A stretch of 8,810 nt of DNA from positions 1-8,810 of the forward strand of contig JAJZFF010000357.1 of assembly GCA_021805485.1 (NCBI GenBank). The letters run 5' to 3'. Every line of letters begins with the position of its first letter. The first letter of the stretch is position 1. This document shows positions 1 through 7,375 of the stretch, in pieces. The notes beneath the pieces are model-generated. The model made no database searches, was not told where the DNA came from, and saw only the letters and a program-made list of their open reading frames with translations. The position numbers and the translations under genes are program-made. Source of the stretch: Pseudomonadota bacterium. Lineage in GTDB: Bacteria; Pseudomonadota; Alphaproteobacteria; Acetobacterales; Acetobacteraceae.

Positions 1-318
1 TTCATCGAACGCGACGGCACGCGCCGCGAGGTGGATGCACCCGCCGGCCTGTCCGTGCTAGAAATCGCCCATCGCCACGGCATCGACATCGAGGGTGCCT
101 GCGAGGGCTCGCTCGCCTGCTCGACCTGCCACGTCATCGTCGATCCGGACTGGTTCGCCAAGCTGGCGAGCCCGACCGAGGACGAGGAGGACATGCTGGA
201 CCTCGCCTTCGGCCTGGAAAAAACCTCCCGGCTCGGCTGCCAGATCGTCATCACCGAGGCGCTGGACGGGCTGGTCGTTCGCCTGCCGGCGGCGACGCGC
301 AACCTGCTCGGCGGATAG
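1..318 (+). CDS. ISC/adrenodoxin-type [2Fe-2S] ferredoxin, 5' end cut by window
   Basis: Small soluble electron carrier with one [2Fe-2S] cluster. In the ISC-type family it feeds electrons to iron-sulfur cluster assembly or to related redox enzymes. The frame is open from base 1, so the start lies outside the window; 105 residues are visible. The four cluster cysteines are visible residues 34, 40, 43 and 80 (C-x5-C-x2-C-x36-C), in the contexts [14 protein letters not shown] and SRLGCQI, which fit the adrenodoxin/Fdx subfamily rather than plant-type ferredoxins. The acidic DEEDMLDLA stretch (61-69) matches the partner-binding helix of that family. Family members are about 105-112 residues, so only a few N-terminal residues should be missing. 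The TAG stop is two bases before mnmA, suggesting one transcript. A cysteine desulfurase further upstream would fit this context but is not visible. The family call is firm; the exact partner is unknown. Confidence 0.93.
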   Translation, partial: FIERDGTRREVDAPAGLSVLEIAHRHGIDIEGACEGSLACSTCHVIVDPDWFAKLASPTEDEEDMLDLAFGLEKTSRLGCQIVITEALDGLVVRLPAATRNLLGG

Positions 319-320
319 GC

Positions 321-1448
321 ATGCGCGTCCTGGTGGCGATGTCCGGCGGGGTCGACAGTTCCACCGTCGCCGGGCTGCTGCACGAGGCCGGGCACGAGGT
401 GATCGGCGTCACGCTGCAGCTCTACGACCATGGCGCCGCGTCGGCGCGCAAGGGCGCCTGCTGCGCCGGGCAGGACATCCACGACGCCCGCCGCGTCGCC
501 GACGGGCTCGGCATTCCGCATTACGTGCTCGACCGCGAGGCCCGGTTCCGCGCCGCGGTGATCGAGGATTTCGCCGACCGCTACGCCGCGGGCGAGACCC
601 CGGTGCCGTGCGTGCGCTGCAACCAGCGCGTCAAGTTCGCCGATCTGCTCACCCTCGCCGACGATCTGGGCGCCGAGGCGCTGGCCACCGGCCATTACGT
701 CCGCCGTATCGACACGGCAGCCGGGCCGGAGCTGCACCGCGCCGCGGACAAGGCCCGCGATCAGAGCTGGTTCCTCTTTGCCACCACCCGCGCCGAACTG
801 GCCCGCACCCTGTTCCCGCTCGGCGCCATGGCGGACAAGGCCGCCGTGCGCGCCGAGGCCGCCCGGCTCGGCCTGGCGGTGGCGGCCAAGCCGGACAGCC
901 AGGATCTCTGCTTCGTCCCGACCGGCTCCTACGCCGAACTGGTGGCGCGGCTGCGGCCCGAGGCCGCCGAGCCGGGCGAGATCGTCACCGCCGAGGGCCG
1001 CGTGCTCGGCCGACACGACGGCATCGCCGGCTACACGGTCGGCCAGGGCAAGCGCCTCGGCGCCGCTTCGATGGCCGATGGCGCGCGCCAGATCGTCACC
1101 GCGATCGACCCTGCCCGGCGGCGCATTGTGGTCGGGCCGCCGGCGAGCGGCACGCGCGACGTGTGCCTGGCCGAACTCAACTGGCTGATCGAGCCGCCGG
1201 TGGCGCCGCTGCGCTGCACGGTAAAGCTGCGCGCACGCGAAGTGCCGCAGCCGGCCTCGGTCTTTCTCACCGCTGCGGGCGCGCGCGTGCGGCTCGATGC
1301 GCCGGCCCTGCCCGCGCCCGGGCAGGCCTGCGTGTTCTACGACGGCGATCGCGTGCTCGGCGGCGGCTTCATCGCCCGCGCTCAGGCGGGCGCGCACTCC
1401 AGCATCAGCGTATCCAGCACGAAGCTGCCATCCGCCGCGATCTCGTAG
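321..1448 (+). CDS. mnmA: tRNA-specific 2-thiouridylase MnmA
   Basis: Cytoplasmic enzyme that adenylates and then thiolates U34 of tRNA-Lys, -Glu and -Gln, making the s2U part of mnm5s2U, with persulfide sulfur that comes ultimately from a cysteine desulfurase. The 375-residue product starts with the PP-loop ATPase motif SGGVDSS (8-14). It has the catalytic pair C100 (in PCVRCNQRVKF) and C197 (in DSQDLCFVP), ATGHY at 122-126, and GYTVGQGKRLG typical of the central domain. The C-terminal beta-barrel domain ends at GGGFIAR (347-353), where homologues usually stop soon after. The last 22 residues are encoded by DNA antisense to the end of the methyltransferase gene and look like read-through into it. 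The ATG lies two bases after the ferredoxin TAG with only a weak GGCGGA upstream, so translation is probably coupled. The ferredoxin neighbour fits a sulfur-transfer role. Confidence 0.97.
   Translation: MRVLVAMSGGVDSSTVAGLLHEAGHEVIGVTLQLYDHGAASARKGACCAGQDIHDARRVADGLGIPHYVLDREARFRAAVIEDFADRYAAGETPVPCVRCNQRVKFADLLTLADDLGAEALATGHYVRRIDTAAGPELHRAADKARDQSWFLFATTRAELARTLFPLGAMADKAAVRAEAARLGLAVAAKPDSQDLCFVPTGSYAELVARLRPEAAEPGEIVTAEGRVLGRHDGIAGYTVGQGKRLGAASMADGARQIVTAIDPARRRIVVGPPASGTRDVCLAELNWLIEPPVAPLRCTVKLRAREVPQPASVFLTAAGARVRLDAPALPAPGQACVFYDGDRVLGGGFIARAQAGAHSSISVSSTKLPSAAIS
1373..1392. terminator. GC hairpin at convergent mnmA/methyltransferase ends, possible bidirectional terminator
   Basis: A perfect 7-bp inverted repeat, CGCCCGC (1373-1379) and GCGGGCG (1386-1392), flanks a 6-base loop that contains the methyltransferase stop codon. 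It lies exactly where the two opposing genes meet and where conserved MnmA sequence ends. No T-run follows on either strand, so it is not a classical intrinsic terminator. It could slow polymerase or protect 3' ends. Short GC palindromes also arise by chance in DNA this GC-rich, so the call is tentative. Confidence 0.35.
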
Positions 1449-2143
1449 TGCCGCCGCACCTCCTCCGAAACCGCTGCCTGTAGCGCGCGGATCGCCGCGA
1501 CCTGCACGGCCGGCGTGCGCATCCGCGCCACCCAGGCGGCGAATTCGAGCGGCAGGCGCCGCGCCGTCGCCCGCGTCACGCGCAGCCCGGCCTCCGCCAG
1601 CGCCGTCTCCCACTCGGCCCGCGCGTAGTCGCGCACGTGCGAGGGATCGCGCAGCAGTTCGATCGCCTGCAACGCGGTGTCGAGCAGAGCATCCTGCGGC
1701 GCGACCGTGTCAGCGAACACGGCGATGCCGCCGGGCCGCAGCACCCGCGCGGCCTCGCGCAGCCCGGCGCGCAGATCGCGCCAGTGATGGGCGGAAAACC
1801 GGCTGGCGACGAAATCGAAGCTGGCATCGGCGAAGGGCAGCGCCTCGGCGACCCCCTGTCGGGTCGCGACGTTGGCAAGCCCCCGCTCCGCCGCGGCGGC
1901 GGCGACGACGGTGAGCATCTCGGCGGAGAGGTCGCAGGCCGTCACCTGCGCGGCGTGCGCGGCGAGGGCGAAGCTGACATGACCGGCGCCGCAGCCGAGA
2001 TCGAGCGCCGCGGCCGGCCGGCGCGCGGCAGCGAGCGCGGCGATGGCGGCGAGGTCCTCGCCGCTCGCATGCACCGCGCTGGCGAGATAGGCATTGGCCT
2101 GGGCGCCGAACTGCGCGTTCACCACCGCTTCGTGGGTTTTCAT
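1382..2143 (-). CDS. class I SAM-dependent methyltransferase, YafE/UbiE-like
   Basis: A 253-residue soluble methyltransferase of unknown substrate. The Rossmann-fold SAM site shows motif I LDLGCGAG (47-54), an acidic residue at the end of strand 2 in ACDLSAEML (D71), LPFADASFD (102-110) and VLRPGG (134-139). The start [26 protein letters not shown] (114-121), [10 protein letters not shown] (165-174) and [15 protein letters not shown] (197-211) closely resemble, from memory, the E. coli YafE group. It lacks the NPPY motif of PrmC, the release-factor glutamine methyltransferase that often follows prfA, so position alone should not be used to call it PrmC. The ATG overlaps the prfA stop (ATGA), and it also has a strong ribosome site of its own. 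The gene ends inside the end of mnmA on the opposite strand. Family is certain; substrate is not. Confidence 0.9.
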   Translation of the reverse strand: MKTHEAVVNAQFGAQANAYLASAVHASGEDLAAIAALAAARRPAAALDLGCGAGHVSFALAAHAAQVTACDLSAEMLTVVAAAAAERGLANVATRQGVAEALPFADASFDFVASRFSAHHWRDLRAGLREAARVLRPGGIAVFADTVAPQDALLDTALQAIELLRDPSHVRDYARAEWETALAEAGLRVTRATARRLPLEFAAWVARMRTPAVQVAAIRALQAAVSEEVRRHYEIAADGSFVLDTLMLECAPA

Positions 2144-3204
2144 GGCGTCGTCTCCTCCGCCGCGAGCCGGGCCGCTTCGTCCTCGGCGATCAGCGCATCG
2201 ATGAACTCGTCGAGTTCGCCGAGCATGACACGGTCGATCTTGTACAGCGTCATGTTGATGCGATGGTCGCTGACGCGGCCTTGCGGGAAATTATAGGTGC
2301 GGATGCGCTCGGACCGGTCGCCGGTGCCGACCTGGGCGCGGCGGTCGGCGGCGCGAGTGGCGTGCAGCGCCTCGCGCTGGCGCTCGTAGAGCCGCGCGCG
2401 CAGCACCTTCAGCGCCTTGGCGCGGTTCTTGTGCTGGCTCTTCTCCTCCTGCATCGAGACGGCGATGCCAGTGGGGAGATGGGTGATGCGCACCGCGCTC
2501 TCGGTCTTGTTGACATGCTGGCCGCCGGCGCCGGAGGCACGGAACACATCGATGCGCAGCTCGGTTTCGTCGATCTGCACGTCCACCTCCTCGGCCTCCG
2601 GCAGCACCGCGACGGTGACGGTGGAGGTGTGGATGCGGCCCTGCGCCTCGGTCGCGGGCACGCGCTGGACGCGATGCACGCCGGATTCGAATTTCAGCCG
2701 CGCGAACACGCCCTTGCCGTTGATTTCGGCGATCCCTTCCTTGAGCCCGCCGAGTTCGGTGTCCGCGTAGTCGAGAATCTCGAAGCGCCAGCCATGGCGC
2801 TGGGCATAGTGCTGATACATGGCGAAGAGCTGTGACGCGAACAGCGCCGCCTCGTCGCCGCCGGCGGCGGGGCGCAGCTCCAGGATCGCGGCGCGATCGT
2901 CGGCGGCATCCTTCGGCAGCAGCGCGACGCGGATCTCGTGACGCAGCGCCGGCATGCGGGCACGCAGGGCCTCGATCTCGGCCTCGGCGAGCTCGCGCAG
3001 TTCCGTATCGCCCAGCATCGCCTCCGCCTCCGCCATGCCGTGCTCGGCGGCGCGCAGCTCGCCGATGCGCGCCACCAGCGGTTCGAGATCCGAGAGCTCC
3101 TTGGAGGCGCGCACGAAAGCGTCGCCCGGCAGCGGCGCGCCGAGCGTCGCACGCAGCTCCTCCGCGCGCGCGACGATGCGGTCGAGCTTGGCGTCCAGGC
3201 TCAT
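2140..3204 (-). CDS. prfA: peptide chain release factor 1 (RF1)
   Basis: Cytoplasmic factor that recognises UAA and UAG in the ribosomal A site and triggers release of the finished peptide. The 354-residue length is typical. RF1-type stop recognition is shown by the PAT tripeptide (183-185, in [14 protein letters not shown]), where RF2 would have SPF. The catalytic loop is GGQ (227-229, in [19 protein letters not shown]). The highly conserved [14 protein letters not shown] segment (302-315) follows. The start at 3204 ([10 protein letters not shown]) is chosen because it matches RF1 N-termini and overlaps the upstream stop as ATGA; a longer frame from 3354 would add 50 unrelated residues lying over the upstream gene. 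No Shine-Dalgarno is seen before the ATG, so initiation probably depends on ribosomes ending the upstream gene. No RF2-type autoregulatory frameshift is expected or seen. Confidence 0.97.
   Translation of the reverse strand: MSLDAKLDRIVARAEELRATLGAPLPGDAFVRASKELSDLEPLVARIGELRAAEHGMAEAEAMLGDTELRELAEAEIEALRARMPALRHEIRVALLPKDAADDRAAILELRPAAGGDEAALFASQLFAMYQHYAQRHGWRFEILDYADTELGGLKEGIAEINGKGVFARLKFESGVHRVQRVPATEAQGRIHTSTVTVAVLPEAEEVDVQIDETELRIDVFRASGAGGQHVNKTESAVRITHLPTGIAVSMQEEKSQHKNRAKALKVLRARLYERQREALHATRAADRRAQVGTGDRSERIRTYNFPQGRVSDHRINMTLYKIDRVMLGELDEFIDALIAEDEAARLAAEETTP
2152..2158 (-). promoter_or_regulatory. strong Shine-Dalgarno for the methyltransferase gene
   Basis: On the minus strand GGAGGAG sits 8 bases before the ATG at 2143, inside the last codons of prfA. 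It supports that start and suggests the methyltransferase can recruit ribosomes itself as well as by coupling. By contrast, the prfA start has no such site. Confidence 0.7.
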
Positions 3205-3452
3205 GTCACGTAACGGCGCAGCGCGCGCAGCGTGCCGAACAGGCTGATCGCCATCCAGAAAATCTCGATCACCACGGAGGGAAGATTGAAGGCGTAGAAA
3301 AGGGATATCATGATCATCACGGAGCCGGCGAGATTGACCGCGGGAAAGCGCCAATCATTCGAGGCCAGCCGTTCGAGCTGGTTCAGCCCGTAGGCGATGA
3401 GGATGACCGCCGCGCCGAGCAGCCCGAGCAGGTCCGGTCCGGTCACGGTCAT
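3201..3452 (-). CDS. small CBU_0592-type integral membrane protein
   Basis: An 83-residue hydrophobic protein, recognised from memory as like the CBU_0592 family of short membrane proteins of unknown function. Predicted membrane segments are about residues 5-23 ([19 protein letters not shown]), 36-55 ([20 protein letters not shown]) and 57-75. The SNDW and [17 protein letters not shown] stretches resemble the conserved loop and last helix of that family. The ATG at 3452 is chosen because it overlaps the hisS stop as ATGA and starts directly before the first helix; an in-frame ATG at 3494 would add 14 polar residues inside hisS. The gene ends in a 4-base overlap with prfA. No signal peptide or catalytic motif is seen. 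Tight packing between hisS and prfA shows it is a real, translated gene, but says little of its job. Confidence 0.85.
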   Translation of the reverse strand: MTVTGPDLLGLLGAAVILIAYGLNQLERLASNDWRFPAVNLAGSVMIMISLFYAFNLPSVVIEIFWMAISLFGTLRALRRYVT

Positions 3453-4693
3453 CCTGGTTCGGCCAGGCTCGCCACCAGCGCATCGAGGCTGCATTCGCGC
3501 TGGCTGCCGCTGGCGAGATCCTTCACCTGCGCGACGCCGCGGGCCAATTCGTCCTCGCCAAGGATCACCGCGGCGCGAGCACCGATCTTGTTGGCGCGCT
3601 CCATGCGCCGTTTGAGGTTGCCGCGATAGGCCATCTCGGCACGGATGCCGGCGCCGCGCAGCGCCTCGATCACGGCGATCGCCTCGCTCTCGGCAGCCTC
3701 GCCGAGGGGGATCACCGCCACCGGCGCGGCCGGCTCCGGCGCACCGGCGAGCAGCATGGACAGGCGCTCGATGCCCGCCGCCCAGCCCACGCCAGGCGTC
3801 GGCGGTCCGCCCATCTCCTCCACCAGCCCATTATAGCGCCCGCCGGCCAGCACCGTTCCCTGCGCGCCGAGCGCGGTGGTGACGAACTCGAAGGCGGTGT
3901 GGTCGTAATAGTCCAGGCCGCGTACGATGCGCGGATTGTCCCGGTAGGGCACGCCGAAACGGTCGAGGAGACGGCGCACATCGTCGTAGAAGCGGCGCGC
4001 GCTCTCGGTGAGATGCTCGCCGATCACCGGTGCGTGCGCGATCAGCCGCCGGTCGCCTTCGTCCTTGCTGTCGAGGATGCGCAGCGGATTGCGCTCGAGC
4101 CGCACGCGGCTGTCGGCGGAGAGCATCCCGGCATGGTCGGCGAAATACGCCACCAGCGCGGCGCGGTATCCGGCGCGGCTCTCGCGGTCGCCGAGCGTGT
4201 TGATTTCCAGCACGGTATCCGCGGCAATGTCGAGCGCGCGCAGGATCGACCAGCCGCAGGCGATCACCTCGGCATCGGCGAGCGGCTCGGCCGGCCCGAT
4301 CAGCTCGATGCCGATCTGGTGGAACTGCCGGTAGCGCCCCTTCTGCGGCCGTTCGTAGCGGAACATCGGCCCGGCATAGAAGACTTTCTGCGGCAGCGAC
4401 TGCGTCAGCCCGTTGGAGACCAGGGCGCGACAGACGCCGGCGGTTCCCTCCGGGCGCAGCGTGATCGGGTCGCCGCCGCGGTCGGTGAAACTGTACATCT
4501 CCTTGGTGACGACGTCCGACGTCTCGCCGAGCGAGCGGGAAAACACGCTGGTGCTCTCGAAGATCGGTGTCGCCCACTCGTCGAAGCCATAGGTCGCAGC
4601 GATGCGGCGCGCGGTTTCGACGACGTGGCGATGCCGCCGGCTGTCCTCGCCGATGAGATCGCCGGTGCCGCGGATCGGCTGGAGCGGCGTCAC
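3449..4693 (-). CDS. hisS: histidyl-tRNA synthetase
   Basis: Class II aminoacyl-tRNA synthetase that charges tRNA-His with histidine in the cytoplasm. The 414-residue product is of bacterial HisRS length. In order: RGTGD (8-12) at the N-terminus; [16 protein letters not shown] with the following [12 protein letters not shown] (79-90); motif 2 at [17 protein letters not shown] (110-126); the histidine-specific motif [13 protein letters not shown] (258-270); GGRYNGL (284-290); motif 3 at [11 protein letters not shown] (301-311). The C-terminal part (about 324-414) is the anticodon-binding domain. The start is a GTG that overlaps the ispG stop as GTGA, and the residues after it ([12 protein letters not shown]) match the family start. 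The only nearby ribosome site is a weak GGCGG, so translation is likely coupled to ispG. rodZ-ispG-hisS is a widely shared gene order. Confidence 0.97.
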   Translation of the reverse strand: MTPLQPIRGTGDLIGEDSRRHRHVVETARRIAATYGFDEWATPIFESTSVFSRSLGETSDVVTKEMYSFTDRGGDPITLRPEGTAGVCRALVSNGLTQSLPQKVFYAGPMFRYERPQKGRYRQFHQIGIELIGPAEPLADAEVIACGWSILRALDIAADTVLEINTLGDRESRAGYRAALVAYFADHAGMLSADSRVRLERNPLRILDSKDEGDRRLIAHAPVIGEHLTESARRFYDDVRRLLDRFGVPYRDNPRIVRGLDYYDHTAFEFVTTALGAQGTVLAGGRYNGLVEEMGGPPTPGVGWAAGIERLSMLLAGAPEPAAPVAVIPLGEAAESEAIAVIEALRGAGIRAEMAYRGNLKRRMERANKIGARAAVILGEDELARGVAQVKDLASGSQRECSLDALVASLAEPG

Positions 4694-5823
4694 TCCGCCG
4701 CCTTGGCCGTGGCCGGCTCGGCTGGCTTCGCCGCCGCGAGTTGGGCGGCCTTGGCCTCCACCAGCGCGACGATGTGCTCGACCATCTCCTCGCCGGCGAT
4801 GGTGTGATCGGTCTTGCCGGCGCTGTAGATCATGTGCCGCCCGTTGCCGCCGCCGGTGACGCCGAGATCCGTCATCAGCGCCTCGCCCGGCCCGTTGACG
4901 ACGCAGCCGATGATGGAGAGCGTGATCGGCGTTTCGATATGCGCGAGCCGCTCCTCCAGCGTCTGCACGGTGCGGATCACGTCATAGCCCTGCCGGGCAC
5001 AGGACGGGCAGGAAATGATGCGCACGCCGCGATGGCGCAGGCCGAGGGATTTCAGAATCTCCCAGCCCACCAGCACCTCCTCCTCCGGTTCGGCGGAGAG
5101 CGAGACGCGGATCGTGTCGCCGATGCCGGCCCACAGCAGCGAGCCGAGGCCGATCGCCGATTTGACCGTCCCCGTTCGCCGCCCGCCGGCCTCGGTGATG
5201 CCGATATGCAGCGGATGGTCGCAGACCTCGGCGAGTTGCTGGTAGGCGGCGACGGCGAGGAACACGTCCGACGCCTTCACGCTGATCTTGAACTCGTGGA
5301 AATCGTGGTCCTGCAGGATCTTCGCGTGCTCCAGCGCGGATTCCACCAGCGCCTCGGGGTTCGGTTCGCCGTATTTCTCCAGAAGATGCTTCTCCAGCGA
5401 GCCGGCGTTGACCCCGATGCGCATCGAGCAGCCATGGTCGCGCGCCGCCTTCACCACCTCGCGCACGCGCTCGGGCGAGCCGATATTGCCCGGGTTGATG
5501 CGCAGGCACGCAGCACCCGCCTCGGCGGCCTCGATGGCGCGGCGGTAGTGGAAGTGGATGTCGGCGACGACCGGCACCCGCACCTGGCGGACGATGTCCT
5601 TGAGCGCCGCCGTCGAGGCCTGGTCCGGGCAGGAGACGCGGACGATGTCCACGCCCGCGCGCTCGGCGCGATGGATCTGCGCCACCGTCGCCGCGACGTC
5701 CTCCGTCGGGGTGTTGGTCATGGTCTGCACCGTGATCGGCGCGTCGCCCCCGACCGGCACCGGCCCGACCCGGATCTGACGCGACCGGCGGCGGACGATC
5801 TGCTGATACTCGCGATAGTTCAT
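4690..5823 (-). CDS. ispG: 4-hydroxy-3-methylbut-2-en-1-yl diphosphate synthase IspG (GcpE)
   Basis: Cytoplasmic [4Fe-4S] enzyme of the MEP isoprenoid pathway that reduces MEcPP to HMBPP with electrons from a ferredoxin or flavodoxin. The 377-residue protein has the TIM-barrel start [21 protein letters not shown] and the strand motifs RVSCPD and VADIHFHY. The cluster ligands are C272 and C275 (CPSC) and C307 (GCVVNGPGE), with the conserved E314 in the same motif. It is the short bacterial form without the extra plant-type domain. It ends in an Ala/Lys/Pro/Glu tail of about 20 residues that is probably disordered. The ATG at 5823 ([20 protein letters not shown]) fits the family; an in-frame ATG at 5856 would add 11 residues without a better ribosome site. 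The MEP pathway and the ferredoxin at 1-318 could be linked, but nothing here proves it. Confidence 0.97.
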   Translation of the reverse strand: MNYREYQQIVRRRSRQIRVGPVPVGGDAPITVQTMTNTPTEDVAATVAQIHRAERAGVDIVRVSCPDQASTAALKDIVRQVRVPVVADIHFHYRRAIEAAEAGAACLRINPGNIGSPERVREVVKAARDHGCSMRIGVNAGSLEKHLLEKYGEPNPEALVESALEHAKILQDHDFHEFKISVKASDVFLAVAAYQQLAEVCDHPLHIGITEAGGRRTGTVKSAIGLGSLLWAGIGDTIRVSLSAEPEEEVLVGWEILKSLGLRHRGVRIISCPSCARQGYDVIRTVQTLEERLAHIETPITLSIIGCVVNGPGEALMTDLGVTGGGNGRHMIYSAGKTDHTIAGEEMVEHIVALVEAKAAQLAAAKPAEPATAKAAE

Positions 5824-5925
5824 GGCGTGAATCCCACGGTGAGGGGCAACGGGCATTGGCCGATCGCGCCGCCAAAATCAAGGTGCGGCCGGCTCACGCC
5901 TGCTACCACGGCGCGCCCCGGAACC
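5824..5925. other. rodZ-ispG spacer
   Basis: A gap of 102 bases, the only real spacer inside the minus-strand cluster. I see no gene, no good terminator and no convincing promoter in it. A TTGATT with a weak CAATGC 17 bases later exists on the minus strand, too poor to call. ispG is therefore probably read from the rodZ promoter, though a weak internal promoter is possible. Confidence 0.4.
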
Positions 5926-7134
5926 CTATGGATGGGCGGCGGCCGGCGGATGCGCGCCGCCACGCGCGGTGGCGACCTGCGCCGGCAGCTTGCCCTGACG
6001 CAGCAGTTCCGGATCCAGCACCAGGTCGCGCCGGACCATGCCGGTGCGCCCGACCGATGGCGCCGGCACGCCGTCGACGAGGATCGACGTCTGCCCGGCA
6101 TTGCCGGTGGTCAGCAGCAGCGGCGGCTCTCCCGCCGGCGGCAGCGGCACGCGCCAGGTCTCGCCGGCGCGCAGCACGCGATTGAACACCACCTGTCCCT
6201 GCCGGTCGCGGACCTGGACCCAGGCATCCGCGTCCGCGCGCAGGGTGATGCGGCTCTCGCCGACCGTCTCGCCGGTCTCGGCGGCAGCGGCGCCGTGGCC
6301 GGCCGACAATTGCGCCGGGCTGACCGCCTCGGCCACACGCATCCCGGGAGCCGTTGCCGGCGCGGGCAGGCCGCGCTGGCCCGGGGGCGGCACGGCCGCG
6401 GCGGCGGAGGTCGCGGAGACCTGCGGCAGGCTGGGCGGCGCCGTGCCGGGAACGGCCTCGGCCATCGCCGTCGCGGCGCCGCCCGATGAGCCGGGGTCGG
6501 ATGGGCCAGACCCGGATGGGCCAGACCCGGATGGGCCCGAAGCGGATGGGCCAGAGGAGCTGATGCCAGAGGGACTGATGCCAGAGGGGCTGGTGCCGGA
6601 CGGAATGGCGGCGGACGGGTTGGCGCCGGCCGCGGCGGGGGTCCCATCCCGGCGGGTGGCTGAACTCCGATCCGGCGGGGCGGGCAGCGCGGTATCGGCG
6701 GCCAGCAGGCGTTCCGGCGGTGCCGTGATCCGTTCCGGCCCGGCGCCGTCGCCGCTGAGCCGGTACCACGCGAAATAGCCGCCGATCGCGAGCAGCACGC
6801 CGAGCAGCACCACCGCCCCGGCGGGCACGCCGCGTTCGGAGACCGGAGCCGGGAATTGCAGCCGCGTCTTGCCGTTCACCTCGGCGGCCTCGGCGCGGAA
6901 GCGGCGCGCCATCTCGTCCGCGTCCAGGCCGAGCAAGGTGGCGTAGGTGCGCAGAAAGCCGACGGCATAGGCCGGGCCCGGCAGATCACCGAGCCGCCCC
7001 TGCTCCAGCGCGCTCAGATAGGGCGCGCGTATCCGCAAGCTGGCGGCGACATCAGCGATGCCCCACCCCAACCGGTCGCGGGCGGCCTGAAGATCCGCGC
7101 CGACCCGGCTTGCGCCCATCGGAATTTCGGGCAT
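5926..7134 (-). CDS. rodZ: RodZ-like cell-shape protein (HTH, one membrane helix, DUF4115)
   Basis: Bitopic inner-membrane protein that, in rod-shaped bacteria, links MreB filaments to the cell-wall elongation machinery. The 402-residue product has a cytoplasmic HTH_25 domain (about 10-78; IADVAASLRIRAPYLSALEQG and LPGPAYAVGFLRTYATLLGL are textbook RodZ wording), a basic stretch, one membrane helix (about 104-125, PAGAVVLLGVLLAIGGYFAW), a long Pro/Ser/Gly/Ala-rich periplasmic linker (about 127-294) with pentapeptide repeats, and the DUF4115 domain (about 295-382; ITLRADADAWVQVRD, RAGETWRVP, GNAGQTSILVDG). The ATG at 7134 is preferred because GGAGG lies 5 bases upstream and the protein then begins just before the HTH domain. 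An upstream ATG at 7206 also has GGAG and would add 24 residues. Synteny with ispG and hisS supports the call. Confidence 0.93.
   Translation of the reverse strand: MPEIPMGASRVGADLQAARDRLGWGIADVAASLRIRAPYLSALEQGRLGDLPGPAYAVGFLRTYATLLGLDADEMARRFRAEAAEVNGKTRLQFPAPVSERGVPAGAVVLLGVLLAIGGYFAWYRLSGDGAGPERITAPPERLLAADTALPAPPDRSSATRRDGTPAAAGANPSAAIPSGTSPSGISPSGISSSGPSASGPSGSGPSGSGPSDPGSSGGAATAMAEAVPGTAPPSLPQVSATSAAAAVPPPGQRGLPAPATAPGMRVAEAVSPAQLSAGHGAAAAETGETVGESRITLRADADAWVQVRDRQGQVVFNRVLRAGETWRVPLPPAGEPPLLLTTGNAGQTSILVDGVPAPSVGRTGMVRRDLVLDPELLRQGKLPAQVATARGGAHPPAAAHP
6498..6617. repeat. 15-bp tandem repeat, about eight units, in the RodZ linker
   Basis: Consecutive 15-base units begin at 6498, 6513, 6528, 6543, 6558, 6573, 6588 and 6603. 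The first two are identical (CGGATGGGCCAGACC) and the rest diverge stepwise. The period is a multiple of three, so on the minus strand it encodes pentapeptides such as SGPSG, ASGPS, PSGIS and PSGTS. The near-identity at one end and the decay at the other point to recent expansion by slippage or unequal crossing-over. The linker is periplasmic and low in complexity, so length change should be tolerated. Confidence 0.9.
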
Positions 7135-7139
7135 GTCCC

Positions 7140-7144
7140 CCTCC
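7140..7144 (-). promoter_or_regulatory. Shine-Dalgarno deciding the rodZ start
   Basis: On the minus strand GGAGG stands 5 bases before the ATG at 7134, within a longer purine run. It is the best ribosome site near the gene and favours this start over the in-frame ATGs at 7206, 7200 and 7155. A competing GGAG at 7215-7218 lies 8 bases before the ATG at 7206, so the longer form cannot be excluded. Confidence 0.6.
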
Positions 7145-7230
7145 CGGGACGACATCAGCGCCTGGCTCGTCGCCAAAACCTCGCTGCCTGCGTGCAGCAT
7201 GCTCATCCTGCCTGCTCCGTCAACGCCGAG

Positions 7231-7250
7231 GCCGGCACAACCCTGCCGGC
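7231..7250. repeat. 7-bp inverted repeat upstream of rodZ
   Basis: GCCGGCA (7231-7237) and TGCCGGC (7244-7250) form a perfect stem around a 6-base loop. If the promoter at 7279-7307 is right, the hairpin lies in the untranslated leader of the rodZ mRNA, before both candidate starts. It could shape mRNA stability or be a protein-binding site; no function is shown. No T-run follows, so a terminator or attenuator is unlikely. Confidence 0.45.
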
Positions 7251-7278
7251 ACCCGACCCGTGCGGAGACCTCGCGACG

Positions 7279-7307
7279 GATTTAGCCTCGTCTCGAGCGT
7301 TTGCCAA
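7279..7307 (-). promoter_or_regulatory. sigma-70-like promoter for the rodZ-ispG-hisS-prfA cluster
   Basis: On the minus strand a -35 box TTGGCA (7302-7307) and a -10 box TAAATC (7279-7284) are 17 bases apart, the ideal spacing. This is one of the few AT-leaning stretches in the window and lies in the only long intergenic gap. Transcription would start near 7272, giving a leader of about 65 bases to the ATG at 7206 or about 138 to the ATG at 7134. It was found by eye; transcript data are lacking. Confidence 0.55.
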
Positions 7308-7341
7308 CCGCCAAGCCAACATGCCTGCGTGTGATCTGCAT

Positions 7342-7362
7342 CCCAGTCTAGCAGACCGTGGG
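7342..7362. terminator. imperfect hairpin after ptsP
   Basis: On the minus strand CCCA and GTCT pair with AGAC and TGGG around a 3-base loop, with two unpaired bases (CG) on one side. It begins 13 bases past the ptsP stop at 7376. No T-run follows, so it is at best a weak terminator or an operator-like element between ptsP and the rodZ promoter. Confidence 0.25.
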
Positions 7363-7375
7363 TTACCGCATGCTT

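Noticed and set aside
95..1483. Long plus-strand open frame (462 codons) over the ferredoxin and mnmA
   Set aside because: Its product is Arg/Ala/Pro-rich with no motif, and it overlaps two genes with clear catalytic residues; it is a GC-driven shadow frame.
3205..3354. N-terminal extension of prfA by 50 residues
   Set aside because: Extra residues do not resemble RF1 and lie over the small membrane protein gene; the ATG at 3204 gives a normal RF1 length and an ATGA overlap.
5824..5925. Separate promoter for ispG
   Set aside because: TTGATT is followed at 17 bases only by CAATGC, a poor -10 box; not enough to list as a promoter.
4741..6489. 582-codon plus-strand open frame antisense to ispG and rodZ
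   Set aside because: Low-complexity Arg/Ala/Gly/Asp-rich translation with no recognisable domain; typical antisense frame in high-GC DNA.
6498..6617. CRISPR-like array
   Set aside because: Units are directly adjacent with no spacers and keep the RodZ reading frame.
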